Made by a program: the position numbers and the translations under genes | Notes under the pieces: model-generated | Seen by the model: only the letters and a program-made list of their open reading frames with translations | Told to the model about the DNA's origin: nothing | Database searches by the model: none | Source of the DNA: Planctomycetes bacterium SM23_32 | GTDB taxonomy: Bacteria; Planctomycetota; Brocadiia; SM23-32 | DNA: 11,631 bases | Assembly: GCA_001303885.1 (NCBI GenBank) | Contig: LJUE01000039.1 | Coordinates: 1 to 11,631, forward strand | Direction of reading: 5' to 3' | Shown here: positions 6,404 to 11,631 of the stretch, piece by piece | How positions within the stretch are numbered: the first letter of the stretch is position 1 | Layout of the letters: each line of letters begins with the position of its first letter

Positions 6404-6430
6404 GAAAACAGGTAACTGTCCCTATTTTTC
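6404..6430 (-). repeat. REP-like palindromic repeat, copy B (inverted)
   Basis: Read on the minus strand it carries AAAATAGG, GACAGTTA and CCTGTTTT. It is thus the same unit as copies A and C with an imperfect stem (one G-T type pair). The TAG at 6424-6422 is the stop codon of the thymidylate synthase-family gene. It faces copy A, 52 nt away. Confidence 0.85.
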
Positions 6431-7288
6431 GCCGCGGGCGTAGCAGTCGGGGTCCTCCGCGAGCCGCGCCCGCACCTCCTCGAACATCGGCTCCAGCACC
6501 GCGCTGTCCCACGCGCGTTCCACGTAGGGCGTCGAGCGCATCTTCTCAATCTCTCGCTCCAGACCCTCGTCGCGGTAGCTGCCGTAGATGTGCAGGGAGT
6601 CGCTCACGTCCACGTAGCGGCCACACCCGACCGGCCGCCCCAGCCGCTCCGCCAGCCGCGCCGCCACGCGCTGCTGGAGGTCGGTCAGCGCGAACACGTT
6701 CATGAACCACGCCTTGTAGAGGTCGCGCGAGCGCCAGTGCGTGTTCAGGTTCAGCGTATAGCCGTCCCCCTCCGTCAGCAGCCGGGCCCAGACCCGCTGC
6801 AGGCAGGGAGGGTCGTCGGTGGGAGGGTCGCACTGGGGGATCCACGTGACGGCCTGGGCGCGCCGCGAGTAGGGCACGGCCGCCAGCTTCTCCACGATGT
6901 AGTCCACCTGGTTCACGGCGGGAAGGTGCGGGCCGGCGTCGCGGTCCATCAGGTCCTCGACCGGCCGATAGGCGAAGAGGCGCTCGTGGTACGTGTAGGT
7001 CCACTTGCCCTCGCGCGGGTTGATCCAGTGGTCGTGGATGCCGTCCACCACCTCCTGTCGGTAGACCTCCAGGTCGGTCGGCCCGCCGGGGAAGTTCTTA
7101 TGGATGCGCGGTTCGGAGAGCGGCCGGCGCACCTCCACCATGACCGTGGCGTCGAGGCTCGGGGGGTCACCGGGCTTGTCGTACTCCGTGCGCACCTCGA
7201 CGCCGCGGTCGTAGACGGCGAGCACCGCCTTCTCCCAGGCCTCAGGCAGGTTCTCCCCGCTGACGGACAGGACGGGGATGTCAGCCAT
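6422..7288 (-). CDS. Thymidylate synthase-family protein (methanogen-like ThyA)
   Basis: This 288-residue protein has the active-site pattern of thymidylate synthases, which methylate dUMP to dTMP using methylene-tetrahydrofolate. Landmarks are P-Y-S-R-R followed by W-I-P, the nucleophile Cys in P-P-C-L-Q, and R-S-R-D (the R-S-x-D phosphate/base contact). An Asn lies 8 residues after that Asp, and S-L-H-I-Y provides the HxY pair. Cys is followed by Leu rather than His, and the N- and C-terminal parts differ strongly from E. coli ThyA. This fits the archaeal/methanogen-type branch better. A deoxypyrimidine hydroxymethylase relative is possible. The ATG overlaps the end of the epimerase gene by 8 bp and has GGGGGAGG just upstream. 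The last codons (E-K-stop) lie in repeat copy B. The family is clear; the exact substrate is inferred. Confidence 0.8.
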   Translation of the reverse strand: MADIPVLSVSGENLPEAWEKAVLAVYDRGVEVRTEYDKPGDPPSLDATVMVEVRRPLSEPRIHKNFPGGPTDLEVYRQEVVDGIHDHWINPREGKWTYTYHERLFAYRPVEDLMDRDAGPHLPAVNQVDYIVEKLAAVPYSRRAQAVTWIPQCDPPTDDPPCLQRVWARLLTEGDGYTLNLNTHWRSRDLYKAWFMNVFALTDLQQRVAARLAERLGRPVGCGRYVDVSDSLHIYGSYRDEGLEREIEKMRSTPYVERAWDSAVLEPMFEEVRARLAEDPDCYARGEK

Positions 7289-8246
7289 TCGCCTCCCCCT
7301 TGCTGAGCTGTGCCCGGAAGTAATGCAGCGCCTTGCGCAGGCCCTCTTTTAGCGGCGTCCTCGGCTGCCAGCCGAGCACCTCCCTGGCCTTGGTGACGTC
7401 GGGCTGGCGCACCTTGGGGTCGTCAATCGGCAGGGGATCGAAGGTGATCCCCGCCTGCGAGCCGGTCAGTTCGAGTATGGCCTCGGCCAGCTCCAGGACG
7501 GTCATCTCGTCGGGGTTGCCCAGGTTCACCGGTTCGTGCTCGTCGCTGCGCAGCAGCAGGTCTATGCCCTCGACCATGTCGTCCACGTAGCAGAAGCTGC
7601 GCGTCTGCGAGCCGTCTCCGAAGACGGTGAGGTCCTCGCCCATGAGAGCCTGGCGGAAGAACGTCGGCAGCGCCCGGCCGTCGCGCAGCCGCATGCCCGG
7701 CCCGTAGGTGTTGAAGATGCGAGCGATCTTCGTGTCCATCCCGTGCGTGCGATGGTAGGCCATCGTCAGCGCTTCGGCAAAGCGTTTCGCCTCGTCGTAG
7801 ACGCCGCGCGGGCCGACCGGGTTGACGTTGCCCCAGTAATCCTCCGGCTGCGGGTGGACCAGGGGGTCGCCGTAGCATTCGCTGGTGGAGGCCAGCAGGA
7901 ACCGCGCCCCCTTGGCCTTGGCCAGGCCCAGGGCCTTGTGGGTGCCCAGCGCACCCACCTTGAGCGTCTCGATGGGATACTCCAGGTAGTCCACCGGGCT
8001 GGCCGGCGAGGCGAAGTGCAACACGTTGTCCACCGGCCCGCCGACGTGGATGTACTCCGTCACGTCGTATTGGATGAAGCGGAAGTTCGGCCGGCCCAGC
8101 AGCTGCTCGACGTTGCCCGCCGAGCCCGTCAGCAGGCTGTCCAGGCAGACCACGTCGTGGCCCTGCTCCACGAAGTGGCTGCACAGATGGGACCCGATGA
8201 ACCCGGCTCCCCCCGTGATAACCGTGCGCTCACGCCTCGGCGTCAT
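7281..8246 (-). CDS. uxs: UDP-glucuronate decarboxylase (UDP-xylose synthase)
   Basis: This 321-residue short-chain dehydrogenase/reductase of the extended type converts UDP-glucuronate to UDP-xylose with a bound NAD. The NAD motif G-G-A-G-F-I-G is at residues 12-18. UXS-specific stretches are H-F-A-S-P-A-S-P-V-D-Y (77-87), S-T-S-E-C-Y-G-D-P (120-128) with the catalytic Thr/Ser and Glu, and H-P-Q-P-E-D-Y-W-G (131-139). The catalytic pair is Y150 and K154 (Y-D-E-A-K), and Q-T-R-S-F (214-218) follows. The usual S-E-V-Y is S-E-C-Y here. It is a single-domain, soluble form of normal length. UDP-xylose serves glycan, LPS or capsule synthesis. It has a good promoter 39 nt upstream and forms an overlapping pair with the thymidylate synthase-family gene. 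No glycosyltransferase is nearby. Confidence 0.93.
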   Translation of the reverse strand: MTPRRERTVITGGAGFIGSHLCSHFVEQGHDVVCLDSLLTGSAGNVEQLLGRPNFRFIQYDVTEYIHVGGPVDNVLHFASPASPVDYLEYPIETLKVGALGTHKALGLAKAKGARFLLASTSECYGDPLVHPQPEDYWGNVNPVGPRGVYDEAKRFAEALTMAYHRTHGMDTKIARIFNTYGPGMRLRDGRALPTFFRQALMGEDLTVFGDGSQTRSFCYVDDMVEGIDLLLRSDEHEPVNLGNPDEMTVLELAEAILELTGSQAGITFDPLPIDDPKVRQPDVTKAREVLGWQPRTPLKEGLRKALHYFRAQLSKGEANG

Positions 8247-8284
8247 GGCCCTTCGTCTCCTGCGTCGGGATCGCCCCGCCGCGT

Positions 8285-8313
8285 ATGGTAAGGAAGGCCG
8301 CTCCGGTTGGCAA
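8285..8313 (-). promoter_or_regulatory. Sigma70-type promoter of the uxs operon
   Basis: On the minus strand there is TTGCCA (8313-8308, 5 of 6), a 17-nt spacer and TACCAT (8290-8285, 4 of 6). Predicted start is near 8278, giving a leader of about 30 nt. It is back-to-back with the promoter at 8337-8365, with 23 nt between the two -35 boxes. Confidence 0.6.
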
Positions 8314-8336
8314 GCGCAGGGGGGCGGCCGGCGCAG

Positions 8337-8365
8337 TTGCCCGTCCCGTTGCCCTGTGGTAGAGT
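8337..8365 (+). promoter_or_regulatory. Sigma70-type promoter of the acyl-CoA synthetase operon
   Basis: TTGCCC (8337-8342) and TAGAGT (8360-8365) are separated by 17 nt, each 4 of 6 to consensus. Transcription would start near 8372, leaving about 60 nt before the ATG at 8431. The short 184-bp divergent region could let one regulator control both operons, but I see no clear operator. Confidence 0.5.
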
Positions 8366-8430
8366 GGCAGCCCTTGTGCGCCCCGGCCGCTCATGCCGCT
8401 GCCATGAACGCATCCCGGAGTTCAGACCCC

Positions 8431-10521
8431 ATGCTCACGTCCTTCTTCAATCCCGGCTCGGTCGCCGTCATCGGCGCCAGCCGGTCCCCCGGCAAGGTCG
8501 GCTACGACGTCGTGAAGAACCTGCTGGACGGAGGCTACGAGCGCCCCATTTACCCGGTGAACCCGAAGGCCGACGAGGTGCTCGGCGTGCGCTGCTACGC
8601 CTCCGTGCTCGACGTCGAGGGCCCGGTCGAACTCGCCGTCGTGGCCATTCCGGCCAAGCACGTGTTGGACGCCCTGCGCGAGTGCGCACGGAAGGGCACG
8701 CGCTCGGTCGTCGTCATCAGCGCCGGCTTCAAGGAGTCCGGCGAGGAGGGCGCCGAACGGGAGCGCCGGCTGGCCGAGGAGTGCCGCCGGGAAGGCATCC
8801 GCTGCATCGGGCCGAACTGCCTGGGCGTGATGAGCCCGGTGACGCGCCTGAACGCCTCGTTCGGCGCCGCCATGCCGAGGCCCGGCAACATCGCCTTCTT
8901 CAGCCAATCCGGGGCGCTCGGCACGGCCATCCTCGACATCGCCGTCGGCGAGGACATCGGCCTGTCCCGCTTCATCAGCTACGGCAACAAGGCCGACGTG
9001 GATGAGACCGACCTGATCGAGGCGCTGGGCGAGGACGACGAGACGGACGTGATCCTCGGCTACGTGGAGAGCATTGACGACGGGCGCAAGTTCATGGACG
9101 TCACCGCCCGCGTGACGCGCGTCAAGCCCGTGGTCATCTTCAAGTCCGGCCGCACACGCGCGGGAGCGAAGGCCGCCTCCAGCCACACCGGCAGCCTGGC
9201 CGGCTCGGACTCGGCCTATTCGGCGGCCTTCAAGCAGTGCGGCGTCTTCCGCGCCGAGACGGTGGAGGAGTTCTTCGACTTCGCGCGCGCCTTCGCCTGC
9301 CGCAAGCTGCCCCGGGATAACCGCGTGGCCATCGTCACCAACGCCGGCGGGCCCGGCATCGTCGCCACCGACGCCGTCGAGGCATCCCTGCTGGAGATGG
9401 CGACGCTCAGCGACCGCACGCGCCAGACGCTCGCGCAGCACCTGCCCGCCCACGCCAACCTCCAGAACCCCGTGGACGTCATCGGCGACGCCAGGGCCGA
9501 CCGCTACCGACGGGCCATTGAGGCCGTGGTGGCCGACGAGGGCGTCTCGGCCGTGCTCACCATCCTCACCCCCCAGACCTCCACCGAGGTGGACAGGACG
9601 GCCGAGGCGGTCGCCGACGCCGCGGCCGCCACCGACAAGCCCATCCTCACCTCGTTCATGGGCAGCGCCTCCGTGCAGGACGCCTGGGACATCCTGGACC
9701 GCCGCTCCGTGCCGAACTTCGAGCAGCCGGACCGCGCCGTCGGCGCCATCGAGGCGATGGTCGTCTACAGCCGGTGGCGCCGCGCGCAGCAGGCCGAGCC
9801 GCCGCGATATGACTTCGACGCGGACGCCATCCGCCGCACCATCGAAGGAGCGGCCGCCAGGGGGCACAAGACGCTGGCCGAACGGGAGGCGCGCCAGATC
9901 GCCGCCGCCTGCGGCATCGCCTTGCCCGCCGGCACGTTCGCGCCCGACGAGGACGCCGCCGTCGCCGCCGCCGCCGAGATCGGCTATCCCGTCGCGGTGA
10001 AGATCTCTTCGGACGACATCCTGCACAAGTCGGACGCCGGCGGCGTGAAGGTCGGGCTCAAGGACGAGGGCTCGGTCCGGCAGGCGTTCCGGGACGTCAT
10101 GTCCTCGGCCCGCGCCTACAAGGAGGACGCCCGGCTGGACGGCGTGCTCGTGCAGCAGATGGCGCCGAAGGGCCGGGAGGTCATCGTGGGCGTGAACCGC
10201 GATCCGCAGTTCGGGCCCGTCATCATGTTCGGCCTGGGCGGCGTCTACGTGGAGGTGCTCAAGGACGTGACCTTCCGCGTGGCGCCGGTGACGCTCGAAG
10301 AGGCGCAGGCGATGATCGGCGAGATCCGCACGGCCAGGATCCTCGGCGCGTTCCGCGGGGAGCCGGCGGCGGACGTGGACGCGCTGGCGGAGTGCGTGAC
10401 GCGCGTCTCGCAGCTCGCCCTGGACTTCCCCGAGCTGAGCGAGTGCGACCTGAACCCCCTGCGCGTCTACCCCGAAGGCCAGGGCGTGATGGCCGTGGAC
10501 GTCCGCTTCGGCCTGGCGTAG
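8431..10521 (+). CDS. ADP-forming acetate/acyl-CoA synthetase, fused alpha-beta form
   Basis: This 696-residue protein interconverts acyl-CoA, ADP and phosphate with free acid, CoA and ATP, so it can make ATP from acetyl-CoA or a similar thioester. The CoA-binding domain is at the start (G-A-S-R-S-P-G-K-V-G-Y, 15-25). The phospho-histidine site S-S-H-T-G-S-L-A-G (250-258) has His252, and N-A-G-G-P-G (304-309) begins the ligase domain. The C-terminal third (from about 519) is the ATP-grasp beta domain with I-L-H-K-S-D-A-G-G-V. His532 there is probably the second phosphate carrier. The glycine loop F-G-L-G-G-V-Y-V-E follows. All catalytic elements look intact. GGAG lies 10 nt before the ATG at 8431; the ATG at 8404 is less likely. 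It is followed after 24 nt by the methyltransferase gene. Acetate is the default substrate; other acids are possible. Confidence 0.9.
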   Translation: MLTSFFNPGSVAVIGASRSPGKVGYDVVKNLLDGGYERPIYPVNPKADEVLGVRCYASVLDVEGPVELAVVAIPAKHVLDALRECARKGTRSVVVISAGFKESGEEGAERERRLAEECRREGIRCIGPNCLGVMSPVTRLNASFGAAMPRPGNIAFFSQSGALGTAILDIAVGEDIGLSRFISYGNKADVDETDLIEALGEDDETDVILGYVESIDDGRKFMDVTARVTRVKPVVIFKSGRTRAGAKAASSHTGSLAGSDSAYSAAFKQCGVFRAETVEEFFDFARAFACRKLPRDNRVAIVTNAGGPGIVATDAVEASLLEMATLSDRTRQTLAQHLPAHANLQNPVDVIGDARADRYRRAIEAVVADEGVSAVLTILTPQTSTEVDRTAEAVADAAAATDKPILTSFMGSASVQDAWDILDRRSVPNFEQPDRAVGAIEAMVVYSRWRRAQQAEPPRYDFDADAIRRTIEGAAARGHKTLAEREARQIAAACGIALPAGTFAPDEDAAVAAAAEIGYPVAVKISSDDILHKSDAGGVKVGLKDEGSVRQAFRDVMSSARAYKEDARLDGVLVQQMAPKGREVIVGVNRDPQFGPVIMFGLGGVYVEVLKDVTFRVAPVTLEEAQAMIGEIRTARILGAFRGEPAADVDALAECVTRVSQLALDFPELSECDLNPLRVYPEGQGVMAVDVRFGLA

Positions 10522-10545
10522 GCCGGCACCCCAAGGAGGCAGCCC

Positions 10546-11001
10546 ATGTCCAGGGAGCAGTTCCGGCTGGGCACCACGTTCGTCGGCGCGCGCAACGTGA
10601 GCGAGTATCGCGCCACCATCCCCGTCTGGGTCAGCGCGGACGACGTGGTGCTGGAGATCGGCTGCGAGTGGGGGACCACCACGGCCCTCATCGCCCCGCA
10701 CTGCCGGCTGGTGATCGGCACGGACGTGAGCGCCCAGGTCATCGAGCGCGCGCGGCGGCAGCATCCGGAGCTGCGCTTCGAGGTGCTGGACGGCTTCGAC
10801 GTGCGGGCGGCGCAGGCGCTGGGCGAGGACTTCACGAAGGTCTACATAGACATGTCGGGCCTGTCCGGCTACCGCTCGCTGCTGGACGTGATCGCGCTGC
10901 TCCAGATGTACGCGACGGTGTTGAGGCCGCAAGCCATCGTCGTCAAGAGCGGCGCGCTGAAACACTTCGCCGCCCACTGCATCCCCTGGCCCGGGAAATA
11001 G
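10546..11001 (+). CDS. Short SAM-dependent methyltransferase-like protein
   Basis: This 151-residue protein has a class I methyltransferase core. Motif I is V-L-E-I-G-C-E-W-G-T-T (35-45), and the acidic end of strand 2 is I-G-T-D (57-60). A strand-4 region F-T-K-V-Y-I-D-M-S-G is at 96-105, and strand 5 L-R-P-Q-A-I-V-V-K-S-G at 126-136. The protein ends soon after strand 5, so the usual final strands 6 and 7 are absent. Its final G-K and stop (10999-11001) lie in the repeat at 10993, which suggests a shortened C-terminus. The start has a strong AAGGAGG 6 nt upstream. It follows the acyl-CoA synthetase on the same strand and is probably co-transcribed. The substrate is unknown. SAM binding is likely, whereas activity after loss of the last strands is not certain. 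Confidence 0.75.
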   Translation: MSREQFRLGTTFVGARNVSEYRATIPVWVSADDVVLEIGCEWGTTTALIAPHCRLVIGTDVSAQVIERARRQHPELRFEVLDGFDVRAAQALGEDFTKVYIDMSGLSGYRSLLDVIALLQMYATVLRPQAIVVKSGALKHFAAHCIPWPGK

Positions 11002-11019
11002 GGACAGTTACCTATCTCC
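10993..11019 (+). repeat. REP-like palindromic repeat, copy C
   Basis: GGAAATAGG (10994-11002) and CCTATCTCC (11011-11019) flank GACAGTTA. The stem has one mismatch, and the core GGGACAGTTACCT is shared with copy B in reverse. It holds the TAG stop of the methyltransferase gene (10999-11001). On the other strand it holds the TAA stop of the acetyltransferase gene (11010-11008), so this unit is the whole 6-nt junction between the convergent genes. Confidence 0.85.
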
Positions 11020-11631
11020 GCGCCACTCGTCGTAGCGGCGCCTTTCCCGCTCCGCCGGCCCCGGCTCGAGCAGCAGGAACGGGTTCTCGGCGAGCATGGG
11101 CATCACCACGCGCTCCATGCCGGCCGCCTCCACCACCAGCACGTCGGCCGCGCCGATCTGCCCCCTCACCAGCGCCCCCTCGCGTTCGAGGACCGGCTCC
11201 ATCTTGGGGAAGTCACGGGGCAGCCAGTCGCAGTGCCGGCGCGAGGGGACCGCCACCCTCCGCCCCTCCGCGTCCACGGCGTAGAGCATCTCAAACCGGT
11301 CGAAGAGCCACGGCACGCCCGCCATCTCCTCCAGGGCATGGAAGCTGGTGTTCACGCGCAGGTCCACGCCCAGGAACACGATCCTGCCGCCGAACCGCAT
11401 CAGGCGCTGGTAGGGCGACCGGCTGCCGCACGGGGTGACCTGCGTCTCGTGCCCACGCAGCAGTTCCTCCTTCAGCGGGCCGATGGCGGCGCAGGAGTGC
11501 GTCGGATGCAGGCCGCGCACGGCGCCCGGCCGCCGCCGGAACGTCTCCGGGATCAGCCCCACGCAGCAGGCCGTCTCCCGCACGTCGAAGACGGGATTGC
11601 GCGCGCCCACGCGGTCCCACGTGTGCGTCGG
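11008..11631 (-). CDS. AAC(3)-family N-acetyltransferase, 5' end cut by the window
   Basis: About 207 codons are in the window and the frame stays open to its right edge, so the start is outside. The visible part begins P-T-H-T-W-D. It continues with the family pattern N-P-V-F-D-V-R-E-T, G-L-I-P-E-T-F-R-R-R-P-G and G-L-H-P-T-H-S, the last containing a conserved His. P-C-G-S-R-S-P-Y and the N-T-S-F-H-A-L-E-E block follow. These are hallmarks of the aminoglycoside 3-N-acetyltransferase fold, which transfers acetyl from acetyl-CoA to an amine. Full members are about 260-280 residues. Many chromosomal members are not proven resistance enzymes, and no resistance cassette is visible. A GTG at 11610 is not the likely start, because homology continues upstream of it. 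The final codons (G-D-R-stop) come from repeat copy C. Confidence 0.82.
   Translation of the reverse strand, partial: PTHTWDRVGARNPVFDVRETACCVGLIPETFRRRPGAVRGLHPTHSCAAIGPLKEELLRGHETQVTPCGSRSPYQRLMRFGGRIVFLGVDLRVNTSFHALEEMAGVPWLFDRFEMLYAVDAEGRRVAVPSRRHCDWLPRDFPKMEPVLEREGALVRGQIGAADVLVVEAAGMERVVMPMLAENPFLLLEPGPAERERRRYDEWRGDR

Larger units (their letters stand above)
6325..6430. repeat. Inverted REP doublet (BIME- or MITE-like, 106 bp)
   Basis: Copies A and B are inverted around a 52-nt centre that holds a small perfect hairpin, CGGAG-AAC-CTCCG (6392-6404). The whole unit fills the gap between two convergent genes. Paired inverted palindromes like this resemble bacterial interspersed mosaic elements, which RAYT (Y1-type) transposases mobilise in other bacteria. 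No such transposase is in the window. Confidence 0.6.

Noticed and set aside
8422..10977. 851-codon minus-strand open frame opposite the acyl-CoA synthetase
   Set aside because: It has no family motifs and an antisense-type composition, and it lies opposite a complete enzyme with all catalytic motifs.
1..11631. CRISPR array, tRNA, rRNA or insertion sequence
   Set aside because: I saw no regularly spaced repeats, no cloverleaf-like T-loop in the intergenic gaps and no transposase-like protein. The only repeats are the three palindromic units described.

Overview
The window is a GC-rich bacterial chromosome segment, roughly two-thirds G+C by eye, packed with genes on both strands. Its housekeeping content (ParB start, SurE, PRPP synthetase, arginyl-tRNA synthetase) marks it as chromosomal. 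Gene style (a short pseudopilin-like membrane protein, a Gfo/Idh/MocA paralogue, a two-domain ADP-forming acyl-CoA synthetase, a methanogen-like thymidylate synthase) would suit an uncultured bacterium of the Planctomycetota or a neighbouring phylum. That placement is a low-confidence inference.

Left part (1-2587, minus strand). A leftward unit runs surE, a small pseudopilin-like membrane protein (overlapping surE by 25 bp) and a Gfo/Idh/MocA-like protein that has lost the family's EKP motif. Beyond it lies a 297-nt gap with a promoter-like pair and a near-consensus parS centromere site. The parS site sits directly in front of the first eight codons of a ParB-like gene that leaves the window. 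A parS next to parB usually lies near the replication origin.

Middle (2588-6333, plus strand). prs has a perfect TATAAT box and a strong Shine-Dalgarno. It is followed after 5 nt by argS and then by a HAD-family hydrolase, apparently as one transcript. prs and surE are divergent and share a 267-bp control region.

Right part (6334-11631). A leftward pair encodes UDP-glucuronate decarboxylase (UDP-xylose synthase) and a thymidylate synthase-family enzyme, overlapping by 8 bp. Divergent from it, a rightward pair encodes a full-length ADP-forming acetate/acyl-CoA synthetase and a short SAM-dependent methyltransferase. An AAC(3)-type acetyltransferase enters from the right edge on the minus strand. 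Good sigma70-like promoters with 17-bp spacers face both ways between 8246 and 8431.

The most unusual structure is a family of short palindromic repeats, with three copies in the window: two inverted at 6325-6430 and one at 10993-11019. They occupy both convergent gene junctions, and the stop codons of all four flanking genes lie inside them. They look like REP/BIME-type elements. I see no complete mobile element, CRISPR array, tRNA or rRNA, and no clear undescribed multi-gene system.
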